DNA of 64,000 nucleotides from Polaromonas sp. YR568 (GTDB taxonomy: Bacteria > Pseudomonadota > Gammaproteobacteria > Burkholderiales > Burkholderiaceae_C): assembly GCF_900116715.1 (NCBI RefSeq), contig NZ_FPBM01000007.1, forward strand, positions 1-64,000, written 5' to 3'. Shown in pieces: positions 1 through 8,977 of this stretch. Below the pieces are notes generated by a model, which saw only the letters and a program-made list of their open reading frames with translations, searched no databases and was not told where the DNA came from. A program made the translations under genes and the position numbers. Numbering within the stretch: position 1 is the stretch's first letter; every line of letters starts with the position of its first letter.

Positions 1-352
1 CGGGCAACCTGCGGTGCTCGAGCCAAGCGGGGTCAAAAACAACTCGCTGCGCTCAAACAAGTTTTTGCCCTGATCCGCTTGTCTCTGCGCTCCTCGGCCC
101 AGCCAGGACGGGGCAATCGGGAACGGGAACGGGGACAAATACCAACAAGGACTCGCCACGGCGAGTCCTTGTTTCTTCTGGTATTCGGGTTTCTGTCTTC
201 GGCTGTTTGGTATTCGGTATTGGTATTTCTGTCTCCACCCCTTCTGTCTGCGCCGAGGAGCGCAGGTTCAGGCGGATCAGGGATCGCGATTGTCTGAGCC
301 GAAGGCGAGTTCGAGCGAGACCCCGCCTGAACCGAGCACCGCAGGTTGCCCG
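1..352. repeat. Large nested inverted-repeat element
   Basis: Two 34-bp arms (1-34 and 319-352) are imperfect reverse complements, both starting or ending with the CGGGCAACCTGCGGTGCTCG motif. Inside them a second pair (about 43-99 against 251-310) shares AACTCGC, CCTGATCCGC and GCGCTCCTCGGC blocks in inverted order. Near the centre is a perfect 14-bp stem (144-157 with 160-173) with a 2-nt loop. The whole stretch could fold as one long cruciform or RNA hairpin. Short open frames occur on both strands but mirror the palindrome and look non-coding. This is probably a dispersed palindromic element of the host lineage. The left edge may continue beyond the window. Confidence 0.7.
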
Positions 353-396
353 CAGCGAAGCGAAGGGACGCAGACAGTAGGGTCGCCTTTCTTTTG

Positions 397-430
397 CTTA
401 CTTTTCTTTGGCGAAGCAAAGAAAAGTGAG
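397..430. repeat. Short hairpin repeat beside the MFS gene
   Basis: A 14-bp stem, CTTACTTTTCTTTG paired with CAAAGAAAAGTGAG, with one G-U pair and a GCGAAG loop. It lies 66 bp beyond the stop codon of the minus-strand MFS gene. The motif resembles a hairpin repeat I recall as dispersed in betaproteobacterial genomes. Transcription termination for the MFS gene is possible but there is no clear T-run after the stem. Confidence 0.5.
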
Positions 431-495
431 TTGCCGCCGGGCAACCCCGGCCAGCAGGATTCAGCAGAGGGCAGGCCGCCGGAGCAAGACCAGCC

Positions 496-1710
496 TCACC
501 GCCCCCTCCAGGCAACAACAACCCCAATCAACCCCATCACCCCCACCAAACCCAAAATCACCCCGCGCCCCTCCATCACCCCGGCAAACACCCCCACCAG
601 CATCCCCGCCAGCGGCTGCGACAGATTGTTCAGCATCACGATCACACCAGTCGTCTTGCCCAAGTCGCGCGGAGGAATGAGTTTTTGCCGCAGGCTACGG
701 ATGTAGACATTGAACATCTTGTCAAAGCCAATCACCAGCAAGAAGCCAACGATGTACACCCAGAAGTTGCCGGCCAGCCCGGTGAGCAAGCCGCCGGCCA
801 GCATCACGCTGTAAGACACCAGGCCCAGCGTGGGCAGCGGCAACGCGGTGCGCGCGATGAAGAGCAGGATGATGACGGTGGCGATGGCGCCGGCGGTTTG
901 CAGCACGGCGTAGTCGCCGGCTGAGCGCTGGAGCAGGCCGGTCACCATGGCGGCCGAGGTGGCCAGCGTGACACCGATGACGAGGTTGACGCCGGCCGCC
1001 AGCGCGATCACCTGCTTCAAACCCGGCAGGCGCAGCACCTGCGCAAACGCGGTGCGTATGGGCGCGGCCCAGTGGCCGGGAGCGGGCTCGGGTGCGGCCA
1101 GGGTGACGACGTTTTGTCGTTGCCACAGGGTGACGGCGCCGTCGGCGATGAGGAAAAAGCCCGCCGTGGCGCCGACGACCATGGGCCAGGGCATCCAGCG
1201 CAACAGCAGTGAGGCCAGCAAGGGCCCCAGCACCATGCCGAGCTGGTCTGCGATCTGCGCGTGGGCCAGCACTTTCTCAAAGCGGTGCTGCCGGAAGATT
1301 TGCGGCAGCATGACCTCGCGGGCCATCAGGCCCTGGGTCGTCAGCACACCGCAGACGGCCGACAGCGCAATCAGCCAGCCGACACCGCCCGCCCACTGAA
1401 ACGCCACCACACCGGCCAGGCAGACCAGCGCGCGGAACAGCTGGCTGATGCGCAGCAGCTTGAGGGGCGACACCCGGTCGCACAGCGCGCCGCAGATGGG
1501 AAACGACAAAAAGCGCGGCAGCGTCTCCAGCGTGAAGGCAATGCCTGACCAGGCGACGCTGCCGGTGGTTTCAAACACCACAAGAGGCACCAGGAACAAA
1601 AGAATCTGGTCGGCGAGCCTGGAGAAGAACAGGGAGGCGTAAAACAGCAGGCCTTTGGCGCTAATGGCGCTGGTGCCGCTGTTGTTGTAATCGCTCACCC
1701 CGGCTCCCAT
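496..1710 (-). CDS. MFS transporter, probable exporter
   Basis: A 404-residue polytopic membrane protein with about 12 hydrophobic segments spread evenly along its length, as in the major facilitator superfamily. The usual MFS loop between helices 2 and 3 is visible as GALCDRVSPLKLL (about residues 75-87). Overall it resembles EntS/MFS_3-type drug or metabolite exporters; the substrate cannot be told. The ATG at 1710 lacks a good ribosome site. A GTG four codons later (VSDYNN) has GGAG six bases upstream and may be the true start. It is a single gene between a repeat element and a CBS-domain gene, with no linked regulator. Confidence 0.8.
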   Translation of the reverse strand: MGAGVSDYNNSGTSAISAKGLLFYASLFFSRLADQILLFLVPLVVFETTGSVAWSGIAFTLETLPRFLSFPICGALCDRVSPLKLLRISQLFRALVCLAGVVAFQWAGGVGWLIALSAVCGVLTTQGLMAREVMLPQIFRQHRFEKVLAHAQIADQLGMVLGPLLASLLLRWMPWPMVVGATAGFFLIADGAVTLWQRQNVVTLAAPEPAPGHWAAPIRTAFAQVLRLPGLKQVIALAAGVNLVIGVTLATSAAMVTGLLQRSAGDYAVLQTAGAIATVIILLFIARTALPLPTLGLVSYSVMLAGGLLTGLAGNFWVYIVGFLLVIGFDKMFNVYIRSLRQKLIPPRDLGKTTGVIVMLNNLSQPLAGMLVGVFAGVMEGRGVILGLVGVMGLIGVVVAWRGR

Positions 1711-1766
1711 GGCAGCCCGCCTGCGGGCGGGGCGGGTGTACTGCGCACCCGTGTATTGTTGTGAAA

Positions 1767-1807
1767 GCTATTTTTTAATAGCAGCTTACGCCCGTCCTGC
1801 CTGGTCT
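1767..1807 (+). repeat. Dispersed short repeat, copy 1
   Basis: Reads GCTATTTTTTAATAGCAGCT and continues TACGCCCGTCCTGCCTGG. It shares its core and right end with copies at 29028-29068 and 51713-51742. It sits in the non-coding gap between the MFS and CBS genes. Confidence 0.5.
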
Positions 1808-1857
1808 ATCGGCGGTTTTTATGCCTAAACCCGCCAAACCGGTCAGTGCGCCTGTCT

Positions 1858-2313
1858 TCAGCCGCGGTCGGCGGCGTCTTCTTCCGGCCAGTCGCGGATG
1901 TAGGCCTTGAGCATCTTGTTTTCAAAGTTCTGGCTGTCGACCACGGCCTTGGCGACGTCATAGAAGCTGATCACACCCATCATGATTTTCTGGTTCATCA
2001 CGGGCATGTAGCGCGCATGGCGGTCCAGCATCATGCGGCGCACTTCGTCGAGCTCGGTTTCAGAGGTGCAGGTGAGCGGGTGGTCGTCCATGGCGGTACG
2101 TACCAGGGTTGTTCCGATTTCGCCGCCGTTTTTGACGATGCAGACGATCACTTCGCGGAAGGTCAGCATGCCGACCAGGTCGCCGTGTTCCATGACCACC
2201 AGCGAGCCGATGTCTTTTTCGGCCATGATCTGGGCCGCCTTGGAAAGGGGTTCGTCAGGCTGGACGGTGTAAAGCGTGTTGCCCTTAACGCGCAGTATGT
2301 CTAGAACCTTCAT
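1858..2313 (-). CDS. CBS-domain pair protein
   Basis: A 151-residue soluble protein made almost entirely of two CBS motifs (about residues 10-65 and 75-130), for example KDIGSLVVMEHGDLVGMLTFRE and the second ARYMPVMNQKIMMGVISFYD. Such stand-alone Bateman modules bind adenine nucleotides and often act as energy sensors, but the partner of this one is unknown. The start is well set by GGAG upstream of the ATG at 2313. It stands alone, divergent from the sulfhydrylase operon at 2486. Confidence 0.9.
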   Translation of the reverse strand: MKVLDILRVKGNTLYTVQPDEPLSKAAQIMAEKDIGSLVVMEHGDLVGMLTFREVIVCIVKNGGEIGTTLVRTAMDDHPLTCTSETELDEVRRMMLDRHARYMPVMNQKIMMGVISFYDVAKAVVDSQNFENKMLKAYIRDWPEEDAADRG

Positions 2314-2485
2314 GGCCGTCTCCTCGGTTGTGCTGCCAGCATGCCCCTCATTGTCCCACCGCGGCGCGGCAACAGGGAATTCAGTTTAAATATAGCCCAC
2401 AATCAAACGGCTGGTTGCAAGAATCTGTTCGGGTTCTGGCGATTTCCCGGCGCACCGCCACTTTTTTCTGACTGGAGACAAACCC

Positions 2486-3787
2486 ATGCCCGGTTACTCA
2501 GACCCCGGCTTCGACACCCTGGCGCTGCACGCCGGCGCCGCGCCCGACCCGGCCACCGGCGCGCGCGCCGTGCCGATTCACCTGACGACGTCTTTTGTCT
2601 TCGAGTCCAGCGACCACGCGGCCAGCCTCTTTAACCTCGAGCGCGCGGGCCACGTCTATTCGCGCATCAGCAACCCGACCAACGCGGTGCTGGAGCAGCG
2701 GGTGTCGGCCCTGGAAGGCGGCATAGGCGCGATTGCCACCGCCAGCGGGCAGGCGGCGCTGCACCTGGCCATCGCCACGCTGATGGGTGCGGGCTCGCAC
2801 ATCGTGGCCTCGACAGCGCTTTACGGCGGCAGCCAGAACCTGCTGCACTACACGATGCGCCGCTTCGGCATAGACACCACCTTTGTCAAACCCGGCGACC
2901 TGGAGGGTTGGCGTGCTGCCGTGCGGCCCAACACCAAGCTGTTTTTTGGCGAAACCGTGGGCAACCCCGGGCTGGACGTGCTGGACATCGAGGCGGTTTC
3001 CGGCATCGCCCACAAGGCCGGCGTACCGCTGCTGGTGGACTCCACCCTCACCTCGCCCTGGCTGATCAAGCCCTTTGAGCACGGCGCCGACCTGGTCTAC
3101 CACTCGGCCACCAAATTTTTGAGTGGTCACGGCACTGTCATTGGCGGCATCGTGGTGGATGGCGGTAGCTTTGACTGGGAAAAGTCCGGCAAATTCGCAG
3201 AGCTGACCGAGGCCTATGACGGCTTTCACAACATGGTTTTCAGCGAGGAAAGCACCGTGGGCGCCTTTTTGCTGCGCGCGCGGCGCGAGGGCCTGCGCGA
3301 CTTCGGCGCCTGCATGAGCCCGCACACCGCCTGGCTGATTTTGCAAGGCATTGAAACCCTGCCGCTGCGTATGGCGCGGCACATGGGCAACACCGAAAAG
3401 GTGGTGGAATTTCTGGCCAGCCACCCGCTGGTGGGGCGCGTGGGCCATCCGCTGCTTGAAACCCACAGCAGCCATGCGCTGGCCAAAAAGCTGCTGCCGC
3501 GCGGCGCGGGTTCGGTCTTCAGCTTTGACATCAAGGGCAACCGCGAGCAAGGCAAAGCCTTTATCGAAGCGCTCAAGGTCTTCAGCCATCTGGCCAATGT
3601 GGGCGACTGCCGCAGCCTGGTGATCCACCCGGCCAGCACCACGCATTTCCGCATGACCGACGAGGCGCTGTCTGGCGCCGGCATCACGCAGGGCACGATA
3701 CGGCTATCGATCGGGCTGGAAGATCCGGACGATTTGATCGACGACCTGAAGCGCGCCCTCAAGGCGGCTGAAAAGGCGGGGGCATAA
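2486..3787 (+). CDS. O-acetyl/O-succinylhomoserine sulfhydrylase
   Basis: A 433-residue PLP enzyme of the Cys/Met metabolism family. The SATKFLSGHG motif puts the PLP-binding lysine at K210, and the YSRISNPT motif typical of the family is near residue 58. Length and the long insertion after the lysine fit the MetY (O-acetylhomoserine aminocarboxypropyltransferase) branch better than the shorter MetZ branch. It would make homocysteine from an activated homoserine and sulfide in the cytoplasm. It starts after GGAG (TGGAGACAAACCC ATG). The next gene begins 2 bp after its stop, so it heads a four-gene operon. Confidence 0.88.
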   Translation: MPGYSDPGFDTLALHAGAAPDPATGARAVPIHLTTSFVFESSDHAASLFNLERAGHVYSRISNPTNAVLEQRVSALEGGIGAIATASGQAALHLAIATLMGAGSHIVASTALYGGSQNLLHYTMRRFGIDTTFVKPGDLEGWRAAVRPNTKLFFGETVGNPGLDVLDIEAVSGIAHKAGVPLLVDSTLTSPWLIKPFEHGADLVYHSATKFLSGHGTVIGGIVVDGGSFDWEKSGKFAELTEAYDGFHNMVFSEESTVGAFLLRARREGLRDFGACMSPHTAWLILQGIETLPLRMARHMGNTEKVVEFLASHPLVGRVGHPLLETHSSHALAKKLLPRGAGSVFSFDIKGNREQGKAFIEALKVFSHLANVGDCRSLVIHPASTTHFRMTDEALSGAGITQGTIRLSIGLEDPDDLIDDLKRALKAAEKAGA

Positions 3788-3789
3788 AC

Positions 3790-4608
3790 ATGTACCTCGA
3801 CGTCAACGGCCACAAAACCTATTGCTACACCGGCGGCAAACCTTTTGACGCCGCCAAGCCCACGGCGGTGTTTATCCACGGCGTGCTGAACGACCACAGT
3901 GTGTGGATTTTGCAGACCCGCTACCTGGCCAACCACGGCTGGAACGTGCTGGCAGTCGACCTGCCCGGGCATTGCAAAAGCGCAGGCGAAGCGCCCTCTT
4001 CGGTGGAAGAAGCCGCGGACTTTGTCGCCGCGCTGCTGGGCGCGGCGGGCGTGCAGCGCACCGCGCTGGTCGGCCATAGCTGGGGTTCGCTGATCGCACT
4101 GGAGGCGGCTTCGCGGCTGAAAGAGCGCGTGAGCCACCTGGTGCTGGTCGGCACCGCCTTCCCGATGAAGGTGTCGCAGGCTTTGCTCGACGCGGCACTT
4201 AACGAGCCGATGAAGGCGCTGAATATGGTCAATGTGTTTTCACGCAGCACGCTGGCGCCTCCGCTGGGGGCAGGCAGCTGGGTGCACGGCGCCAGCATGG
4301 CGCTGGGCCGGCGCGTGCTGGCCAGCAATACCAAAGTCAATGTGTTCCACCGCGGCTTCAAGGCCTGCGACAGCTACGCCAATGGCGAATCAGCCATCAG
4401 CCAGATCAGCTGCCCGGTGCTGTTTGTGCTGGGCGCGCAAGACCAGATGACGATGCCCAAGGCGGCGCAGGGTTTGATCGGCAAGGCACGGGAGAGCGGC
4501 AAAAAAGTCGGCATCGCCAGCCTGCCGGTGGGCCACCACCAGATGAGTGAGACGCCGGAGGCCACGCTGTTCGCCATCCGCGACTTTCTTCAGACCCCAC
4601 CGGCCTGA
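3790..4608 (+). CDS. Alpha/beta-fold hydrolase
   Basis: A 272-residue cytoplasmic hydrolase with the full catalytic triad: nucleophile S97 in GHSWGS, acid D218 in LGAQDQMT, and histidine in VGHHQMSE (H249 or H250). The oxyanion region is FIHGVLND (about 28-35). No signal peptide or membrane segment is seen. Substrate unknown; esterases, lactonases and C-C hydrolases share this outline. It is two bases behind the sulfhydrylase and eight bases ahead of the CoA transferase, so it is almost certainly co-transcribed with both. Confidence 0.85.
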   Translation: MYLDVNGHKTYCYTGGKPFDAAKPTAVFIHGVLNDHSVWILQTRYLANHGWNVLAVDLPGHCKSAGEAPSSVEEAADFVAALLGAAGVQRTALVGHSWGSLIALEAASRLKERVSHLVLVGTAFPMKVSQALLDAALNEPMKALNMVNVFSRSTLAPPLGAGSWVHGASMALGRRVLASNTKVNVFHRGFKACDSYANGESAISQISCPVLFVLGAQDQMTMPKAAQGLIGKARESGKKVGIASLPVGHHQMSETPEATLFAIRDFLQTPPA

Positions 4609-4616
4609 CGCAGCGC

Positions 4617-6755
4617 ATGGCAAGCCCTCTCGTCATTCCCACGCTCGCACAGGCGGTGGAGCATGTGCTCACCGCGATCGAAGGCGACATCGTGCTCGGC
4701 CTGCCGCTGGGCATAGGCAAGCCCAACCCCTTTGTGAACCTGCTCTACCGCCGCATCAAGGCCATGGGCAGCGATGCCAGGCCCCGGCGCCTGAAGATCA
4801 TCACCGCGCTGTCGCTGGAAAAGCCCGAGGGCAAAAGCGAGCTGGAACAGAACTTCCTCACGCCGCTGGTTGAGCGCGTGTTCAAGGACTACCCCGACTT
4901 CGACTATGTGAAAGACCTGCGCGCGGGTGTGTTGCCGGCGCATATCGAGGTCTCGGAGTTTTTTCTCAAGACCGGCGACTACCTCGGCAATGAGCGCGCG
5001 CAGCAGGCCTACATCGCCACCAACTACACCTTTGTCGCCCGCGACATGGGCGTGCTGGGCGTGAATGTGATTGCGCAGGCTGTGGCCGCGCGTGAAGAGA
5101 ATGGCGAACTCACCCTCTCATTGAGCAGCAACCCCGACGTGACCTTTGAGCTCGCCGAACGCCAGGCCGCGCAAGGCAAGCCGCTGCTGAAGGTAGGTGT
5201 GGTCAATCGCCAGATGCCCTTCATGCCCAACCATGCGGTGGCGCCAGCCGGTTTCTTTGACGTGGTGGTGACGGACGCCGAAGCCACGCACATTCTCTTC
5301 GCACCACCCAACAACAAGGTCGGCACGGCCGACTACGCCATCGGCCTGCACGCCGCCAGCCTGGTGGCGGACGGCGGCACGCTGCAGATTGGCATAGGCG
5401 CGCTGGGCGACGCCATTGCCCAGGCGTTGGTCGTGCGGGACAAAGACAACGCGGAATACCGTCGCATCATGGCGGCGCTGTCCCCCAATGGCTTGCAGGG
5501 CCGCGAGCTGGGCGGTTTTGAGCAAGGCCTTTATGCCTGCTCGGAAATGTTCGTCAACGGCATCCTGAAGCTCATCGAAGCGGGCATTGTGCGGCGCGAG
5601 GTGTTTGACGATGCGGCCTTGCAGCGCCTGGTCAACGAAGGCCGTGTACCGAATCTGGCAGTCAGCGCCGACACGCTTGCCGCGCTGATCGATGCCGGGC
5701 GAATCAGCGCCACACTGAGCGCTGACGACCTGGCTTTTCTGCAACGCTTTGGCGTGCTCGGCAACAAGGTCCGGTTAACGCAAGACGGCGCGCTCGACGT
5801 GGCCGGCACGCGCGTAGCCAACCGGCTTGGCGACCCTGCCGTACGCGCCGCGCTGCGAGACGCCGGCGGGCTGGGTACACGCCTTGTGGGCGGTGTGGTG
5901 CTGCACGGCGGCTTCTTCCTCGGCCCCACTGATTTCTACGAGCATCTGCGCAGCATGCCGCCCGAGATGCTGGCGAAGATCGACATGACGCGCATCGACT
6001 TCATCAACCAGATCCAGGGCCAAAGCCGCCTCAAGCAGGCGCAGCGCACCCAGGGCCGCTTCATGAACACGACCATGATGGTCACGCTGCTGGGCGCGGC
6101 GGTGTCGGACGGGCTGGAGTCCGGGCAAGTCGTCTCAGGTGTGGGCGGGCAATACAACTTTGTGGCCATGGCGCATGCCTTGCCCGACGCGCGCTCCATC
6201 CTGATGCTGCGCTCCACCTACGACCACAAAGAGGGCGTGCGCAGCACGCTGGTGTGGAATTACGCGTATGAAACCATCCCACGCCACCTGCGTGATGTGG
6301 TCATCACCGAATACGGCGTGGCCGACCTGCGCGCCCAGCCCGACGGTGAAGTCGTCAAGCGGTTGATCGCGATTGCGGACTCACGCTTTCAAGGCGACCT
6401 TGTCGCGCAAGCCAAAGCCGCCGGCAAGCTGGATGCGAATTACGAGGTACCCGAGCAGCACCGCCAGAACCTGCCCGAGGTGCTGCGTGCGCGGCTGCAG
6501 CCGTGGAATGCTTCAGCGCTGCTGCCCGACTTCCCCTTCGGCACCGACCTGACGGCAGATGAGCTGCGCATCGTGGCCGCCCTGCGGCAAATGCAGCACG
6601 CCAGCCAACACCCGGCCGAGCTGGTGGCCATGCTGGTCAAAAGCCTGTGGACGGACCGCGAAGCGCCGCCGGCCTATTTGCAGCGACTGGGCCTGGACGA
6701 CGCGACGAGCCTGCGCAAGATAGTGATGCGCAAGCTGTTTGCCGGAAACCTTTAA
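4617..6755 (+). CDS. Acetyl-CoA hydrolase/transferase family protein
   Basis: A 712-residue member of the acetyl-CoA hydrolase/transferase family, longer than the roughly 500-residue bacterial enzymes. The CoA-binding GIGALGDAI loop lies near residue 260 and the conserved C-terminal ITEYGVADLRAQ near residue 565. Family members move CoA between acyl groups or hydrolyse acyl-CoA through a glutamyl-CoA intermediate; which reaction applies here cannot be read. The extra length is spread between N-terminal and central parts. The ATG follows the hydrolase stop by 8 bp and precedes the P450 by 17 bp. Confidence 0.82.
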   Translation: MASPLVIPTLAQAVEHVLTAIEGDIVLGLPLGIGKPNPFVNLLYRRIKAMGSDARPRRLKIITALSLEKPEGKSELEQNFLTPLVERVFKDYPDFDYVKDLRAGVLPAHIEVSEFFLKTGDYLGNERAQQAYIATNYTFVARDMGVLGVNVIAQAVAAREENGELTLSLSSNPDVTFELAERQAAQGKPLLKVGVVNRQMPFMPNHAVAPAGFFDVVVTDAEATHILFAPPNNKVGTADYAIGLHAASLVADGGTLQIGIGALGDAIAQALVVRDKDNAEYRRIMAALSPNGLQGRELGGFEQGLYACSEMFVNGILKLIEAGIVRREVFDDAALQRLVNEGRVPNLAVSADTLAALIDAGRISATLSADDLAFLQRFGVLGNKVRLTQDGALDVAGTRVANRLGDPAVRAALRDAGGLGTRLVGGVVLHGGFFLGPTDFYEHLRSMPPEMLAKIDMTRIDFINQIQGQSRLKQAQRTQGRFMNTTMMVTLLGAAVSDGLESGQVVSGVGGQYNFVAMAHALPDARSILMLRSTYDHKEGVRSTLVWNYAYETIPRHLRDVVITEYGVADLRAQPDGEVVKRLIAIADSRFQGDLVAQAKAAGKLDANYEVPEQHRQNLPEVLRARLQPWNASALLPDFPFGTDLTADELRIVAALRQMQHASQHPAELVAMLVKSLWTDREAPPAYLQRLGLDDATSLRKIVMRKLFAGNL

Positions 6756-6772
6756 CAAGCCAGGGTTGCACG

Positions 6773-8074
6773 ATGACCACCACTTCGCCCCTCGCCTCTT
6801 TTGCCATCACCCCGGCCATGCCTGCCGCCCGCGCGATGGAGATCGCAGCCGGCTTTGACCTGCGCGCCCTGCCCCCGGACTTTTATACCAACCCGTATCC
6901 GGTGTACGCTGCGCTGCGCGAAAGCGAACCCATACGCCGCATGCCCGACGGCTCCTACTTCCTCACGCGCCATGCCGACATCGTGGCGGTGTACCGCGAT
7001 GCGCAGACCTTCAGCTCAGACAAAAAGGTGGAGTTCGAGCCCAAGTACGGCGCGGGTTCGGCGCTGTTTGAGCACCACACCACCAGTCTGGTCTTCAACG
7101 ACCCGCCGCTGCACACGCGGGTGCGCAAGCTCATCATGGGCGCGCTCACGCGGCGTGCGATTGCCGATATGGAGCCGGGCCTGATCACGCTGGTCGACAG
7201 TCTGCTTGACGCGATTGACGCCAAAGGCGGCGGTGACCTGATTGAAGATTTCGCTTCGGCCATTCCAGTTGAGATCATCGGCAACTTGCTGGGCGTGCCG
7301 CATACCGACCGGGGCCCGCTGCGCGCCTGGTCACTGGCGATTCTGGGCGCGCTGGAGCCCAAACTCACGCTGGAGCAGGAAACCCTGGGCAACCAGAGCG
7401 TGCGCGACTTCACCGCTTACCTCAAAGAGCTGGTGGCAAACAGACGCCGGCACCCGGGCGACCCGGAGCACGACGTGCTGACGCGGCTTATTCAAGGCGA
7501 AGCCGCCGGCGAGAAACTCAGCGAAACCGAGCTGCTGCAGAACTGCGTGTTCATCCTCAACGCCGGGCATGAAACCACCACCAACCTGATCGGCAATGCC
7601 CTGGTGCTGTTGCAGGAGTGGCCAGAGGCCAAAAAACACCTGCTATCAAAACTGGAGCTGCTTGCGCCCGCTGATAAAGGGGTTCAGCCAGATTTGAGTG
7701 TTGAAATCGATGAATTTTTGCGTTTTGAGCCGTCCAACCAGCTGAGCAACCGGCGCGCGCTCAAGGCCTGCCAGCTGGGCGGCGTAGAGCTGCCCGAGGG
7801 CGCGCTGCTGACGCTGTGCATAGGTGCGGCCAACCGCGACCCGGCGCAGTTTGCGAACGCCGAGACGCTGGACCTGACGCGCCAGGACAACCGCCACCTG
7901 GCCTTCGGCTTTGGCATTCACCAGTGCGCCGGGCTCAGCCTGGCGCGGCTGGAAGGCCGGATCGCGGTGGGCCGTTTTGTGCAGCGTTTTCCGGATTACC
8001 GGCTGGCGGCCAGCCCTACGCGCGGCGGCCGTGCGCGCTTCAGGGGATTTCTGAAGGCGCCGTTTTCCGTCTAG
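6773..8074 (+). CDS. Cytochrome P450
   Basis: A 433-residue soluble bacterial P450. The I-helix oxygen-activation motif is AGHETT (264-269), the K-helix EFLR matches ExxR, and the heme loop FGFGIHQCAG places the thiolate ligand at C385. The start was set at ATG 6773 because the open frame upstream overlaps the previous gene. No ferredoxin or reductase gene is adjacent, so electron donors must come from elsewhere. Residues about 290-303, between the I helix and K helix, are encoded by a dispersed short repeat (7641-7680) and may be a tolerated insertion. Last gene of the operon; the substrate is unknown. Confidence 0.92.
   Translation: MTTTSPLASFAITPAMPAARAMEIAAGFDLRALPPDFYTNPYPVYAALRESEPIRRMPDGSYFLTRHADIVAVYRDAQTFSSDKKVEFEPKYGAGSALFEHHTTSLVFNDPPLHTRVRKLIMGALTRRAIADMEPGLITLVDSLLDAIDAKGGGDLIEDFASAIPVEIIGNLLGVPHTDRGPLRAWSLAILGALEPKLTLEQETLGNQSVRDFTAYLKELVANRRRHPGDPEHDVLTRLIQGEAAGEKLSETELLQNCVFILNAGHETTTNLIGNALVLLQEWPEAKKHLLSKLELLAPADKGVQPDLSVEIDEFLRFEPSNQLSNRRALKACQLGGVELPEGALLTLCIGAANRDPAQFANAETLDLTRQDNRHLAFGFGIHQCAGLSLARLEGRIAVGRFVQRFPDYRLAASPTRGGRARFRGFLKAPFSV
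7641..7680 (+). repeat. Dispersed short repeat, copy 2, in frame inside P450
   Basis: TGCTATCAAAACTGGAGCTG continuing CTTGCGCCCGCTGATAAAGG. It shares TGCTAT, AGCTGCTTGCG and the CCCG stretch with the other copies. It lies fully within the P450 gene and keeps the frame. Confidence 0.5.
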
Positions 8075-8075
8075 T

Positions 8076-8540
8076 TCAGGCGGGCTTTATCCAGTGCTGC
8101 GGCGCCGCGTGCAAGCCTTGCAGCAGCGACTGCGTTGACGCCAGGTGGGGCGTGGCCGCACCGGGTTCGGCCAGCGAATCCAGCAGGCGCGACAGGGTGT
8201 GCGCATGCGGCGTGAGCGGCCCCAGAAAACGGGTGCCGCCCGCATCAGCCACCAGCAGTGTGGGAAAGGTCTCCACTTCAATGTCACCAACCAGATCGGC
8301 CTGGTCTTCAATGTCCAGCCAGGCAAAACGGCTGCCGGGGTAGCGCGCGGCCATCTCTTTAAAAACCAGGCCGTAGTCGCGGCACAGGCCGCACCAGTCA
8401 GCGCACAGGCAGATGACCCAGTTCACCGCAAGACCGGGCGCGCTGGAAGGTGCCGTCTGAGGTGCCGTTTGCGGCGTGGCGATAGGGGGCATGTGAGGGG
8501 CGTCGACTTGGAGACAGAGGGGATTGACTATTATGTCCAC
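8076..8540 (-). CDS. Thioredoxin-fold protein
   Basis: A 154-residue or shorter protein with a thioredoxin core: VNWVICLCADWCGLCRDY carries the redox motif WCGLC, and VETFPTLLV supplies the cis-proline (FPT). A cysteine just before the motif (CLCADWC) is unusual. The longest frame begins with GTG at 8540; the ATG at 8492 (MPPIATPQ) is an equally likely start, and neither has a clear ribosome site. No export signal is convincing, so it is probably a cytoplasmic disulfide reductase or chaperone-like thioredoxin. It is convergent with the P450, one base apart. Confidence 0.75.
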   Translation of the reverse strand: MDIIVNPLCLQVDAPHMPPIATPQTAPQTAPSSAPGLAVNWVICLCADWCGLCRDYGLVFKEMAARYPGSRFAWLDIEDQADLVGDIEVETFPTLLVADAGGTRFLGPLTPHAHTLSRLLDSLAEPGAATPHLASTQSLLQGLHAAPQHWIKPA

Positions 8541-8603
8541 CGCCGCAAAATGAGGAGCGACACGGGGCTATCACGACAAACAACCCGGAGCAGGAGACAC
8601 ACG

Positions 8604-8969
8604 ATGAACGCGACTGAAACGGCCCCTCAGGCGGGCCCCGCCCCTACACCGGTAGATCCGCGAAGCTTTGACTCCTTCGCCAGCTTCTACCCCTTTTATC
8701 TTGGGGAGCACCGCAACCCCACCTGCCGCCGCATGCATTTTGTGGGCTCCACGCTCACGCTGCTGTGCCTGGCGGCTCTGGTCATCACACGCAACCCCTG
8801 GTGGCTGCTGGCAGGCCTGCTCTGCGGCTACGGCTTTGCCTGGATAGGCCACTTCGGCTTTGAGAAAAACAAGCCGGCCTCGTTCAAGCGCCCGCTTTAC
8901 AGCTTTATGGGCGACTGGGTGATGTACCGGGACATGTGGGCCCAGGCCTTTCGCAAGGCCAAGGGCTAG
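8604..8969 (+). CDS. Mpo1-like/DUF962 membrane protein
   Basis: A 121-residue protein of the DUF962/Mpo1 family. It has the family motif FYPFYLGEHRNPTCRRMHFVG (split by the histidines H36 and H45), two membrane segments (about 46-82), and a second histidine-bearing stretch WIGHFGFEKNKPA. Yeast Mpo1 is an iron-dependent 2-hydroxy fatty acid dioxygenase; conservation of the histidines makes a related lipid oxidation plausible. The start follows CAGGAGACACACG. Upstream it is divergent from the thioredoxin-fold gene. Confidence 0.85.
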   Translation: MNATETAPQAGPAPTPVDPRSFDSFASFYPFYLGEHRNPTCRRMHFVGSTLTLLCLAALVITRNPWWLLAGLLCGYGFAWIGHFGFEKNKPASFKRPLYSFMGDWVMYRDMWAQAFRKAKG

Positions 8970-8977
8970 CCAAACGG

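Noticed and set aside
144-173. Central hairpin as a terminator
   Set aside because: It is the core of the larger palindrome and is not behind a supported gene.
33-527. 164-codon minus-strand open frame in the left repeat
   Set aside because: It follows the palindrome on both strands, has no family features or ribosome site.
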